Shown: positions 1-11,019 of the stretch, one piece after another
Position numbering within the stretch: the stretch's first letter is position 1
Layout: the number at the start of each line of letters is the position of its first letter
DNA from: Hansfordia pulvinata
Lineage: Eukaryota; Ascomycota; Sordariomycetes; Xylariales
Direction: 5' to 3'
DNA: 64,000 bases
Assembly: GCA_006538405.1 (NCBI GenBank)
Contig: BJKQ01000024.1
Span: 124,001-188,000 of the forward strand
Translations under genes and position numbers: made by a program
Notes under the pieces: model-generated
Seen by the model: only the letters and a program-made list of their open reading frames with translations
Databases searched by the model: none
Told to the model about the DNA's origin: nothing

Positions 1-2
1 AC

Positions 3-140
3 GGGAGAAGATGTGGCCGATCGAATTATGGACGCCAGTGCCATCTTTGCCAGGTCTCATCCGCCAGAAACATCAAGCTGCCGCACGGACAAGCTCACTG
101 TGGAGAAGTTACCCTGTGCAATCGGGCGCATTGCTTTTGA
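3..140 (+). pseudogene. C2H2 zinc-finger protein relic
   Basis: One forward frame runs from the left edge of the window to a TGA at 138-140. It matches the second finger of the zinc-finger protein encoded at 16677-17273 on the other strand. Shared pieces are GRR near the start, QCHLC, then IKLPHGQAHCGE. Compared with that gene, about six residues are missing between the cysteine pair and the histidine helix. After the conserved block the reading frame ends. The piece is truncated and probably non-functional. The assignment rests on comparison inside the window, and the 5' part may continue outside it. Confidence 0.6.
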
Positions 141-1442
141 CAAACGATGCCTGGTAGAGGGCGCGTTGGCGCCCGGAATCCTGCGGGGCTCAGTTCTGGC
201 GTCGTGCTTTGGCCCCATAGAAAAACACCAGACATCGGCTGCAGCGGGCATGAGGTTGTCGCTAAAGGCGAGGGAAGGCAATCTGGCTGAATTTCTGGAG
301 GCACAAACTGCGTTTTTTGGACTCATGGTGGTGTACCGGGGATGGTGAGGAACTTGGACGACGAGGTGGGGGAATCTTTTGATGCCTTCAGGGCAGCGGT
401 GCTTGCTTTATAGTGATCCATTTGCGTCAGGTTGGTCTATTTGCATGGCTGGCAAGGCAGGACCGCCACAGGAGAGCGCTACCGCCAACAGCTCGCAGCT
501 ACTTGAAATTGAAATTGGGACAGATTCTGGGAAAAAATGGGTCTAAGTAGCAACCACCGATCTCACTACATTTTGGGTGTCTGCGACCTTCGTCGCTACT
601 TTAAGTAGCTCGACCCATATATTTGCACAGCCCTGCGTCGGGCCGTGTCTACGTGAGAAGCTGGGATCCATGTCGAGCTTCTACCTTCATGCAAAGATTT
701 GCAATTGTCTATCCAATTTTGATGTATTGGAGACTAGCAAGGATTAGAGCCGCTATGCTGATTGTTTGCGTTCAGTAAAGATGGTATTTGAATTGAACGG
801 GTAGCGACAGTAAACAGACAAAAATGAAAAGAAACATCAAAGTACGGTAATGACGGGCGAGTAGGAGAGGAATACACAAACACGCTTACACAACCAGTGA
901 GAATCAGCTGCCTGTGAGTGAAATTCAAATACAACAGTGACTTACCAGAAACATGGGCGCATAGATCAGAGGAAGACAGGCATCATCGGTAAATGAGACA
1001 AAAATTGTGACTATCTGGGTTTGAAGCTGTCGCTCTTCCATTGGCGGTCTCATTTCGCCTGGTACCATACAAGAATGATCACTCCATTGATGTCTAAGAA
1101 TCTGCGCTTGTTCCACGGCGTACAATGTTAACACAATTGCACTGTTTTCACAATATTCGCCAATTTGAGTTCACTCTGAACCTGGAATACACATGTTTTC
1201 GTGACTCTTATGCCCAATTTAGATGGGAGAAACTTTGGCGCAGAGAAACGCTTGTGAAGACTCAAATCATTTAAAAATGCGACAGCCTAGAGATTGATCA
1301 GTTGTTAATTTATAGATGTCAGATTTGCTTCGATACAATGTAAACACTCAGACACATCAAAAAACAAATAGTACACATCATTGAATGGCCAGTATTCCAC
1401 CTCGGTCACCTGTTTGGATCCTATGCAAATAGCCATTAATCG
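141..1442. other. No supported gene
   Basis: About 1.3 kb with only short, mutually overlapping open frames and no recognisable domain. It lies downstream of the zinc-finger relic and beyond the 3' end of the MADS-like gene. I see no tandem repeat or element ends. Confidence 0.5.
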
Positions 1443-2363
1443 TCAAAAGTGGCACGTGAAATGAGTTGAACTCATCAACCACTCTTCAGCTCGCTTTCGG
1501 GTCTTCTTATTGATTCGAACGCCCGTGGTTCCCTCGATCACATCCCGACCCTCTCGTCGTCGGTCGGCCTGGAAACACCTCCCTAGCTGGCCCTTTCCAG
1601 ATCGAAGTCGAGTTTGGACGAGTGTATTGCAGCTCTCAGTGTCAAAACTCTGTGTGCTGGGTAGAAAGTGGTCCTCAAGTACGTCTAACCCTCTTTTGTA
1701 TCTTGCCCAATCTGGGATTTGAAGGAGTTGGGAGAATGAAGCTGCTGAGGAACTTTCGAACGTAGTTATCGGGAGTTCTTCGATCTGAGCTGACCTGCTA
1801 GAGCACTTCGGTGACTCTGTCACAAGACCATCTCCAAGCAAGGTCATTTCATTTAGGGATTTGATTGGCGAAAGCGGGACGAAATGTGGCGTGGCGGGAA
1901 TCGGTGGCGGAAATGCTTCCATAGATGCTTTCTCATTGGACTCGACTGATGCAGGAGACCTACACAGAGAGGGCCCATCGATAAGAAATGGTGCGCAGGG
2001 TTTTAGGATGGAAATTGGATTGCTCAGAACAAGATCATCCTTCGGTGATTCTGCACTGATCGAGCATGTGTCGCCGTCTGACAGTGACAATTGTGACGAA
2101 AATTGGTCGAACCGAGACTTTTGCAGGAACACCCGTCCAGAAAAACTCTCAAAGTCGTCGGGACACATGATATTTCGTGCAATAAATCCAATCAACTGTT
2201 GGACATCGGCTAGGAAGTCAGAATGTGGAAAATCAGAGTACCACGGTCCTTGGTCAGAGGAGTTCACCGCAATCTCGGCATCGAATTTTGTGTGGTATGC
2301 GTTGGCCTTCTTAGCCAGACCAGAATGGCGGTTTTTGTACTCGCGGTCTCTGCCGATGACGAA
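1443..2363 (-). CDS. MADS/SRF-like domain protein, N-terminus uncertain
   Basis: The minus frame is open from 2363 down to a stop at 1443, about 306 residues. Its first 30 residues resemble the core of a MADS box: a basic stretch with KNR, then GLAKKA, a spacer, and FDAEIAV. In MADS proteins this is the GL-KKA helix followed by the CDAE-I/V-A-L strand. The remainder is low-complexity and rich in Ser and Pro, with no second domain that I recognise, ending in a basic tail (KKTRKR). Upstream the same frame meets a TGA at 2364-2366, so the true start lies across an unidentified intron or the gene has decayed; no convincing donor is visible there. It diverges from the relic at 2440-2720, and the intervening promoter recurs near 63.5 kb. 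A DNA-binding role is inferred from the motif only. Confidence 0.45.
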   Translation of the reverse strand, partial: FVIGRDREYKNRHSGLAKKANAYHTKFDAEIAVNSSDQGPWYSDFPHSDFLADVQQLIGFIARNIMCPDDFESFSGRVFLQKSRFDQFSSQLSLSDGDTCSISAESPKDDLVLSNPISILKPCAPFLIDGPSLCRSPASVESNEKASMEAFPPPIPATPHFVPLSPIKSLNEMTLLGDGLVTESPKCSSRSAQIEELPITTFESSSAASFSQLLQIPDWARYKRGLDVLEDHFLPSTQSFDTESCNTLVQTRLRSGKGQLGRCFQADRRREGRDVIEGTTGVRINKKTRKRAEEWLMSSTHFTCHF

Positions 2364-2439
2364 TCAAAGTATGAAATGGAAGGATGTGCCGGCTTCTCTT
2401 TTCCCATCCGCCGAGCGCTTGTTCTGTTCAGCATCCACT

Positions 2440-2720
2440 AATTCAGCTCTCCACTTCCGCCCCCACTTCCCGGAAGCAGACCTGCAGTTTCCAGCTTTGC
2501 GCTCTGCGCCCCACAAGCCTTCGCCAGGTCAGGAATCAGTTTCGAGTCAGCTGGCACTGACAGTGCCTAATACTGACGACCCGTACTCTTGTCCCATGGC
2601 TCAAACGTGAAGCGTGCCATCATTTTTCAAACCATTTTACCCTTAGTACCGCCGCTATGAACGTCACTTGTCAAGTTTTGACCCACACCAACACCAGTTC
2701 TGGAATAGTGACGACGAAGC
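2440..2720 (+). pseudogene. Relic of hydroxyisourate-hydrolase-like 5' end plus shared promoter
   Basis: This segment is an inverted copy of about 63360-63690. It begins in the intergenic region of the MADS-like gene and runs over an ATG at 2598 into degenerate coding sequence. The better-preserved copy near 63.4 kb reads VTCQVL followed by a GMRVRL-type strand, the pattern at the start of transthyretin-like 5-hydroxyisourate hydrolases of the urate pathway. Here the frame meets TGA after four codons, and the motif survives only as NVTCQVLT. The copy looks dead. The family call is tentative. Confidence 0.4.
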
Positions 2721-3562
2721 CAGCCTGTTGAGGAAAGGGTATCCAATGATGACCTAAGTGCTGTTGGTCCAATAGGCGTGACATACATGCGAGCAAGCGC
2801 TGTTAGCTATGCTGTAATCGCCAAACACTACTGTAGCTGTCCCATGCCCATTTGATCGATATACGTCTGCATGGGTCGCCGTACCATGTTCCGCGTTTTT
2901 TCAAGTCGATGCAGACATACCAATTGACCCGAGGCCGGATTTAATTACAGTCTCATGTAAAAGGGCAAATAAAGCACCTGGTTCAAATGTAAGGTGACTC
3001 GCCTCAGAGACGGTGGCGCGTTCCAGGTATCAAAGTCCCCTGCACAGGGTTCCGCAAGTAAATCATTGCAATGATAGGATTTACCAACTAAAAGCGACTG
3101 AAGAGCACTATACCTTGGCGCCTCTCCACGTTTGGAATCGCCTACCCGAGGAAACGCACTACGCTACTCTGATAACCCTCAGGCTAGCATACAACAGGTC
3201 CGTCAGCATAAGACGTGCCATGCCAATTCACGATTCGTTGGGCGTTTACACCACGGCAAAAAGCCATTGTCGCAGTTAGTCACAACATGTGATCCAAGAA
3301 AAGAAAATTGCCAAAGTATTCCATCACGTTCTTGAATGGCCAGGAAGTCTTGCACCAAGGCTCCGAAGTCAGTGTGGGAATGCGGCTAGGAAGTGACTAA
3401 GTAAAAAGGGGAAGACCAAATGCTGAACCCTGCTCAGTATTACCCCGCTCGTGTCCACCTGCGACAGCCAAGTGCTCACGTCCAGATCCGGGCCACTGTG
3501 CGAACGCGGCTCTCCTCTTGACGACCACGCCGGTTTCATTGATCATTCTTCGCGAATAAAAG
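2721..3562. other. No supported gene
   Basis: Short open frames only; none resembles a known domain. The last 150 bases are probably the promoter and leader of the STAND-type gene starting at 3563. Confidence 0.4.
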
Positions 3563-4718
3563 ATGGCGGACCCTTTGAGTATTGCGTCTGCCACGTTGGC
3601 CATCGTCACTGCCACAATCCAAGCAAGCAAGCTTTTGTATCAGACAGTTCACGGTTTCAACAATCACCAACGCAACACGCGGCAACTACTCGACGAACTC
3701 ATCGCGCTCCGAGGAGTGTTAGAAAGCCTGCAGGATCTATCAAATCAAGAAGGCGAGTTCCCACAACTGAAGGTTCCCCTTCTCCAATGTTGTCAAGCTT
3801 GCACAGAATTCGGGGATCTGCTCTCCAGATGTAGCAAGCATGGGGATAGCTCCAAAGCTAGCTTGAGGGACTGGGCGAGGTTTAAGTACATGGATAGTGA
3901 CGTGAGAGGGTTCACGGACATGCTGGCTGGTTATAAAGCCACTGTCGCCATTGCTGTGGCGGACGCCAACTTGTGAGTTGCACCTTCTGCCAACCTCTAT
4001 GCCCTCTGCTGATATTACCAGACGCCGCACAACCGTTACATTGCACGTTCTCAGCGAGTACAAAGACATGATTCAGAGCACGACCTTGGACCTCCAAGAC
4101 CACCTCGAAGATATCAACAAAAAGCTGCAAACTCTGACAGTCCTCAACAAATCATCAGCTACCCAGACTAGCCTCCACCAAATCTGGAATGAGAAGGACA
4201 GCACGGAGCGATGTCTGGAGATTTGCGCAGGCGTCTTGGCTCACGTCAACTCATTGCGCCTCCACACCACATACGACATCCCATCCGTGCAAGATCCTCC
4301 ACAGACGGAGACAGAAGCTTCGGCCTTGACTTCGACGGCATTGGGAGAGTGCAACAATCAGCTCACCAACACCATCAGCGAACTCGAAAAAATCCGAGAT
4401 CTGGCCGAGGATAGCTTGTGCACCCCATCTTCCATTGATGGTGACACGGGTGCAGAGATACGGAGACTCCAGCGTGAATTGGACAGCACGAAACAGCGCC
4501 TGATGGTCTGTGAGGGAGCATCTGATCGGGCCAGAGTGGAGCGTGTCCACAGTGTTGAGGATATTCAGATGGGGGATGACGGACGACAACTGTTTGTTTC
4601 TTCGCTTGGCGACCTCTTCAACATTAAGAATGCGTATGCAGGCAATAGAGCCCTGCAGTTTGTCGGCTCTATACCTGATGATACTTTGAGAGACCTGCTC
4701 AAAGGCTCACATTCATGA
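3563..4718 (+). CDS. Fungal STAND N-terminal-domain protein, two exons
   Basis: Exon 1 runs 3563-3972, intron 3973-4021 (GTGAGT donor, CTGAT branch, ACCAG acceptor), exon 2 4022-4718. The frame is kept, giving 368 residues. The start MADPLSIASATLAIV is the hallmark opening of the fungal N-terminal domain found on STAND/NLR proteins. It is followed by a helical region up to about residue 300 with probable coiled coil (RRLQRELDSTKQRL). No NACHT or NB-ARC P-loop follows, so this is a stand-alone domain protein. Residues about 320-360 carry a motif with GDDGRQLFVS and ALQFVGS that is shared with the convergent gene at 4771-5247. A broken duplicate lies at 23.0-23.6 kb. By family analogy it may be a signalling or cell-death adaptor; this is inference. 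Confidence 0.7.
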
Positions 4719-4770
4719 GTCTACTGCCTGACACGGTGGCAAAATCAGTCATTCCACTTATAGACCAGTT

Positions 4771-5247
4771 CTATTCTGCGGTGCTGGCGTGACTGCCCAT
4801 GTTGGCAGACTCACCCAGCCTGTGACCTTTTCCATGCCGCTGATCTGCGCTCTTTTGGTCTGCAGTGTTCCGTGCTCCAATGCCCTCTCGCTGACTGAGG
4901 AGAGTCGCAACCTTCTGGATAGTAGGGTCTTCCCAAGATCCAATACACTGCCAGGCACTAACCCCTCCATGGACAGTCTTCGCATCATACAGATGGTCCT
5001 TCGTAGAGACGAGTAATTGAACGCCGTGGTCTCCTGTCTTCATATCGAGGACACGGTGTGTAGGACGAGCGGTGTCTGTGACGGTAGGCGGGGGCAAGTC
5101 TGTGGTTCTTCTCTCGTCGAGAGATTCGTGTCCGTCTGTGGGTTCGGGAGTCGGATCGCGAGCGTTCGGTCGGTTTGTTTTCGCCATCTTTGGGTCTAAG
5201 TGAGCGGAATCGGTGGCCACATGCAGTTTGGTATCATGGTCGGACAT
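4771..5247 (-). CDS. Small convergent partner sharing the C-terminal motif
   Basis: The frame encodes 158 residues from an ATG at 5247. The first 60 residues are polar and Pro/Asp/Thr-rich, probably disordered. Residues about 71-115 hold a motif (GDHGVQLLVS, then AWQCIGS) that lines up with the C-terminus of the neighbouring gene at 3563-4718: about 16 of 39 positions are identical, including GD-G-QL-VS, K, G, A-Q and GS. An acceptor-like CTGCAG precedes the ATG, and a GTAAGC donor lies about 50 bases further upstream, so a 5' exon is possible. The two genes point at each other with about 50 bases between stops. A duplicated, frameshifted version sits at 23.64-23.99 kb. The function is unknown; a shared interaction or assembly motif is the simplest idea. 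Confidence 0.5.
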   Translation of the reverse strand: MSDHDTKLHVATDSAHLDPKMAKTNRPNARDPTPEPTDGHESLDERRTTDLPPPTVTDTARPTHRVLDMKTGDHGVQLLVSTKDHLYDAKTVHGGVSAWQCIGSWEDPTIQKVATLLSQREGIGARNTADQKSADQRHGKGHRLGESANMGSHASTAE

Positions 5248-5649
5248 GGAAGACAGATCTGCAGTATGAGAATATGAAAGCTTGCAAGGGAGCGTCCTAT
5301 GGCTTACTGAATACTTGTAGAGGATGGATATGATCTAACGCGTCGTCGCCTTTGTGTCGCGATGGCATGAGAATGGCAGCCGACGAGGCGGGGAAGCTGT
5401 TTGACATGCGGGGAACGATCCAATGGTCGCGGACAAATGATGACAGATCAGGCATGGCGCGGTCGAGTTCCACTAGTCATTATGGACTTGGCGAAACGGA
5501 GTTAGCGGGGCTGTTTGGCTAGGGCTCGCAGTTGGATCGCGAACAAACTGAAACCAAACATTGAACTTGAGTACTCCTCGTTCATTGAACTCCATGGTCG
5601 ATTTTTGACCAACGCACGTAGCCGGTCTGACACCTCAGCTAGCAGAGTT

Positions 5650-6290
5650 TTGAGTTGGCGACCAGGGGCCTAACACCTGGGAGGGTTGGCCCAGGGAGCG
5701 TGGTGGGGCGAAGGCGCGGAAAGCTCGGACGACGCAGTCGACGGGCGGTGCTGTACAGTAGCCGGCTGCGGGTAGGGCGCCGAGTGGGGTGACGGAATGC
5801 GGGCACGGTCTATGAATAGCCCTGTTTGTAGGCAAACTGGTACTGGACTAATGGCCTCATGACAATCTGATCCCAGTCGACTATGTGGGCGTTTTTAAAA
5901 ACGGGGTGATCACGGCCCTGGGGCCGCGTATGGATCGCTAAAGGGATTCAGACCTACGCTAGAGGGGCAGAATGGATCTACCCCTCGGACAAAACGACCA
6001 ATCCTTGTTCGAATTCTCAATACACCGATAATGTAATTAGCGATGTGTGTGCGCAAGACAGCTCCAAAAACTCTCATCTACTTTTGTCTCACCATCGGCG
6101 GTCAAGTAAGTCATGTGCGCTATAAATGTCGAAAACCACACTGAAAGCAGAAGGACCTTGCTGATTTCATAGACCTATCTATCTTTGTTCTTGTCTGATT
6201 CGCATATGCAGCCCATGAAAGGTCCCTGTACGGATGTTACTTCATGTCAATTTTGTTATTCAACTATAGTTCACAATCAGAAGCAGATCG
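5650..6290. repeat. Segmental-duplication spacer, copy 1
   Basis: This non-coding stretch is clearly similar, in the same orientation, to 24035-24625, and its last 350 bases also match 30936-31320. Recognisable landmarks are GTTTGTAGGCAAACTGG, GCTAGAGGGGC and, near the end, TTCATGTCAAT. In copies 1 and 2 it follows the STAND-type gene pair. In every copy it precedes nuclease-kinase sequence. It is therefore part of a duplicated module, not a separate gene. Confidence 0.65.
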
Positions 6291-6299
6291 GCACTCGCG

Positions 6300-6822
6300 C
6301 CGGCGTCGCCTTGCGTCCAAGCTGTTGGCATTCCTCATTCCTAAAGGCTGCCGTAGCGAGATGACAGTCAACATCAGTCTATCCGCCTGGCTATCCTATA
6401 GCATGTTCTCTGCCCGCACGTCTGCATGTATCACCCCTGCCTAGTATATCGTGCATACCGCTCGTTCTGCCTTTTCAGTTAATCCTTGCTGTTGTTCTCT
6501 TCCTAGCTTCATCCCACATAGCCCGCTACGACCCAAGATAGGAATGTCAAGTGCACCACGTAAGCACGATGATCGTAGAGATAGGTGTGGCCGAATTTGC
6601 GGAGATCAACGGCACCAAGAAATACCGGCACATAGGCACCCTTCAGCGGCTTCAATCTTCGGTAAACGATGGCTTCGCGTCCAGTGCAGGAATGAAGGCT
6701 CTGACCGTGCCGTTCGCCACAAATTTAAAGCCGTACGCCAAGAGAATTCATTTGAAAAGCACCCCCCGAGCACCGACTCTGCCATTGCGCTGCCATCTTC
6801 CAAATCATCGTGCAAGTAATCA
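6300..6822 (-). pseudogene. Nuclease-kinase relic, kinase 3' half
   Basis: This segment aligns in the same orientation with 41960-42485, the part of the intact gene at 41886-44201 that encodes the protein-kinase domain. Shared stretches include GCCCGCACGTCTGCATG and GGAGATCAACGGCACC. Frameshifts and stops break the frame, and no open frame covers more than a fraction. The nuclease part is missing. It is preceded by the spacer copy and is the dead downstream partner of the STAND-type pair at 3.6-5.2 kb. Confidence 0.65.
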
Positions 6823-7725
6823 GTAATAATTAACGATGGGTGGGGGAGTTGAGAAAGCTTTTGAGCAGCAAAAAAGGCTGCCTCAGAGACCAGTCGCAGT
6901 CCGGGTCACCGCAGCTCATGAAATAGGGAATAAGTGAAGGCGATCGAGGCTTGCTTATTCAATCACAATGGTTCTAAAGCAGTACGTGGCTTTGTCATTT
7001 TTGTGGTAAATGGGACTCGAAGGCAATGTGCAATTGTTCCGACACATCGTATATTCGGATCAAGACGTGCCCAGTCAAAGGCATCGCGATCGCGCATAGT
7101 TGTTTACCAATCAGAATATATGCAAAGTACGGTGCATAGCTAGGCATCGTTGGTTTCTATCTGGCAGGGGCAATACTTGAAAATAGAGAGGGAGAAAAAG
7201 AGCGCATTTTCGACGGCTGGGAGGTGCCTCCGTCTTCTCTAGGGACAGCAAAGCTCAGGGAAGCGGCCACTAAAGCTTCAAGCAGGAGATAGCCATCAAG
7301 TCGGCGAGCGCGTTTGAGCGATGAGCACTCAGCATACACCACCCCGCCATGCACAGAAGAGACTATCGCGATACCGCAGGCACCTACGCCGGATTTGGTG
7401 GCAGAGGAGATTTGATTGACAGAGGACTGCGCCCAACACACGGCGATGCTATGAATGATGACATTGTTTGAATGAGCCGAAGTAGACCTGGGTTATTGAA
7501 CCAAATTAAGGGACCAATGCACCAGAACAGATCTAGTCACGTAGATTACTACGCGAATAGGTGAAAACACCGTGGGCCTGCATTGCTACTCGTAACCCCC
7601 TTAAACGATTTCTGGCCTCTGTCGCCCCCGCACTCACAGTTGGGAGCAGCTGGTCCAATCAGACTACAGTACAAATACACAGGAACAGACGATGAAACGG
7701 CATAGCGCACCTAATTACCTACACC
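6823..7725. other. No supported gene
   Basis: About 0.9 kb with short open frames on both strands and no domain signal. The 3' part is likely the former promoter of the HET pseudogene starting at 7726. Confidence 0.4.
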
Positions 7726-9535
7726 ATGTCTTCAAGCCATTATTGTCTTCGTGCTCCGGCGCAAGAGTTTCGACTTCTGCATTCCATATCCACTATGGCG
7801 TCAGGAGAAATCACCGGCCAATTAAGACGATACAATTTGGAGGACAATCATCCATTTGTTTCAGTTTCGCATGTGTGGGGAGATCACATTTAAGAACGCC
7901 CAGTCCATTTGGAATCTGGATGCGGCCTGAATATATCTCGGATATCTCGCAACCTTGAGTCCTTCCTTTTGAGTTTGCTCTGCCACAATGCACAAACTCT
8001 CCCTCAGCTTTGGGAGGGTGGAAGCATGCTGCCACTTTGGATCGACATGATATCTATCAATCAACAGGATGCAGCGGAAAAAGCGTCACAAATTCCTCTC
8101 ATGAAGGATTTGTATTCACGTTCGCATCTGGTCTTGATATGGATTCATGAATACGACCAACTCATTCGCTATGCCTTTTCTTACATCCGCCATGTGTTGA
8201 AAGCGCCACATCTTCACACTGAAAAACGCCATGAGTTGTTTGATCCGCTTGGCTGGGATGCAATTCGGCGCTTGTGCAGTTGCGCTTGGTTCCATTGTCG
8301 ATGGACTGTTCAGGAGGCAGTCATACCAAAACATGCAACTATTCTCTGCGGACCAGAGGTGATGGCGATGGACGATGTGTTCAGCGGCGTCGACATTGCT
8401 GTTGAAGCAATGTTGTCAAGACCAAGCAACTGAAGTCCCTCAAGTTTGCCAATACAGGCCGGGTGAGAGCACTCCTTCTTAGAGAAGTGAAGAGACTCTA
8501 TGTTCGTCAAGAAGGTCGTGTGCAGCTCTTAGTTATGGCTACTTGAGCAGCTTCGGCACACCCAAACAACACTGCCACACGACCAAATCTATGCCATTTT
8601 GGGCTTATGTCAGCAGGAGGAATCATCTAGGAATGTGATCAGATATGACCTTGGCCCAGGAGAGTGTTACAGGACAAGTGCGATTGTTCACTCCCAAATC
8701 CACCATGACGTGGACTTCCTCAGCCTGTGTGCACCTTGTCCGGATTCAACCACAGATGATGAGGGTAATTCAGTTGTGTCGAAACAAGGCTGTCCCTCTT
8801 GGGTACCTGCCTAGCAGTCGTTGAGCACTCAGCGTTGCTTAGGTCCCAGCAGCTTCGAAACGACTCGGAACATCTTCAGCGCATCGCACGGCATTGCTTC
8901 CAACATCACAATTGCGGGAAATGAGTTAATAGTGACTGGTCTCTTTCTTGACCGGATCAACACCATCAGCGAGCGCTTGTCGCTGCGGCAGAATACCGAC
9001 TTCTCGAATCCAGACTCGGCAATTTTTGAGGAGTATTAAAAATTGTGGAAAGTGGAAGGAGATCCAGCACCTTACAACGATTTGAGAGCTCGTGCCGAGT
9101 CTTTCACCAGGACAATCAGCCTCGTCGGAGTCTATTTGGACCCTCGGCCGTCGCCTGAAGATGTGTCAGAGATGGTGTACCGGTGATGTGGACAATCAGA
9201 GATGTCTGAGACTTGCAAGATGCGGCTTAACACTCGGGACAAAAGAAAGCGACTCTTTACGGAGAGGTTTCATGCGCATGAAGCGGTTGAAGTCATGGGT
9301 ACCAGTGCTCACAGTGCAGGGATACATTGCTCTTGTCCGTGAACAAGTCGAACCCCAGGATGAGATTTGGATCATTGGTGGTTCTAGTGTCCCCATACTT
9401 CTCTCTCGGGATTCCGAAGATCCAAGCCATTTTCGTGTGAAGGGTGAAGTCTTTCTTGATGGGTTCATGTTTGGGGAGGTCCGGGAAAGTGCATCCGATA
9501 TTGAGGAACAGTGTTTGCAGATCAGACTGATCTGA
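7726..9535 (+). pseudogene. HET-domain (heterokaryon incompatibility) gene, decayed
   Basis: The HET signature is spread over three forward frames: FVSVSHVWGD, then LPLWIDMISINQQD with a following SQIPLMKDLYSRSHLVLIWI, then WTVQEA, then DQIYAILGL, then CPSWVPA, and a C-terminal GYIALVREQV with DEIWIIGGSSVPILL. These are the usual HET blocks in the usual order; in intact proteins this fungal domain triggers incompatibility cell death. Damage: in-frame stops at 7891, 8812, 9037 and 9184, and frame changes near 8430, 8537 and 9290. The TAG at 8812 falls where the tryptophan of the WVP-x-W motif is expected, a TGG to TAG change. No product is expected. It does not overlap the other HET locus at 26.8 kb. 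Confidence 0.8.
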
Positions 9536-9715
9536 AAAAGTTCAGGCAGGTCTACGTGAGCTATGCTCTAACAGTCGTTTCGAGTACCATGCCCTCCCTT
9601 GCTCTGGAAACTCTCGCGGAGGTTGCCAGATGTTCCATTAGTTGATTCTTGATTTTGTGACCTCAGCACTGCTGAGTTCCGCAAGTCCGCTAGTCATGTA
9701 ATAATCATTTCAAGC

Positions 9716-10076
9716 TTGTCTCGGAAGGAGCAGTTATCAGCGCGAATCGACTTACTAGAGCGGGAGAATAGCCATCTGTACCGAAAACTCCAGACGCATC
9801 AGTCAGATGTGCGAGCAGCATTGGACTCGGAAGCCAGATTCTCATATCTGCAATCACATAGCAAGCACTCCGACCATAAGATCCGCCAGCAGGACCAGCT
9901 CATTGCTAGGATTTCCAATACTGTTAGCCAGACCTTCAAAGAGTACCAAAGCGCAGTTGAACAGGGAGGCCACCAGGGAGGCAACCACAAGGTGGACAAT
10001 ACAGAGAGGTGCCCACACTCGACCAGTGTCTTTGACTGACACAGACAGCGATAGCGATACCATTTCCGACTTTTAG
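9716..10076 (+). pseudogene. Coiled-coil fragment with acidic SDSD tail
   Basis: From 9716 a frame reads as a coiled coil (LSARIDLLERENSHLYRKL and onwards), then a Gly/His/Asn-rich stretch. It shifts frame near 10010 to end in DTDSDSDTISDF before TAG at 10074-10076. The same acidic tail ends a fragment at 62500-62590. There is no ATG at the left end; the open frame begins with TTG and an AAG acceptor-like site, so this is probably the last exon of a decayed gene. I do not recognise the family. Confidence 0.35.
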
Positions 10077-10079
10077 GTG

Positions 10080-11019
10080 TACATAGGCGATTACCATCCC
10101 TCCTAGCCCCACGAGTCAAAGGTCCACATGATCCGACGACAATTTAGGTTCGATGAGTCCCGATGTTAGGCGCAGACATGATTGTAGATATTTGATCTTG
10201 ATACTAGGGTTTGGCGGAGGCTGTTGACTAGCGTGGCTCGTGTGTTGTGGCTGCAAATAGCAATTGGATTCGACCGCGGTGATTTTAAACTATTATAAAA
10301 TCGGCAGCTAGAGGGAGCCTGAATTTAGCCGAGTTATTTGAAACCCTACTTTGATTTGGTAATTGGCGTTAGTCGTTATCTGCCAAGGCAGTCACACTGC
10401 ATGAGCGTGAATAATTGTCTCTCACCAGCAAACATTTCAAATCGTGCCTTGAAAAATGCATGGGTGGGTTTTCATGCCTAGTCAACAGACCAATAATCCT
10501 TTATCTTTGTAGTACAGCATCAGCTGCATCAACGCATCGGCGGCTTCACTCGAATTAAAGAAGGACCGATGACAAAAATTGGTCAGGTAAATCGGTATCA
10601 GCCTGTCGGATCAAACATGCATACGGCCCCCATCCGATATACTCCTCCAAGTGTGAACATTTTGCATCGCCAGCTAAGCGATACTCAATGCGCAAGACAG
10701 CCCTTGGGTTACGCGATACCATACAAGCAGTACCAAATTATTTTCTATCATTTCAGAATCGTAGGGTCACGAATGGGATCTTTTTTCCATATCACCTTCG
10801 GAGACACCTCGTTGGAGGTAGAACGACAAGCGGGTGCACTGGACCGCAGCCGCGATGGTCACCATGATGACGTCAATGCCAAGTTGCATTTCATAACCGT
10901 TTCGTAACATTTAGCTTCATACTCCCTACCCCGCTTCTTGCAACAATTAAGATGATAGTCAGGCGCCAGGGTGCCAACACGTCGACCTTTCGGTCTGACC
11001 ATCTACAACAAATCGCGCA
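10080..11019. other. No supported gene
   Basis: About 0.9 kb of unassigned sequence. The last few hundred bases before 11020 should include the promoter of the MATE-like gene. No repeat or element ends are seen. Confidence 0.4.

Noticed and set aside
1861..2610. 249-residue plus-strand open frame opposite the MADS-like gene
   Set aside because: No domain, overlaps the supported minus frame, and its end lies in a duplicated promoter.
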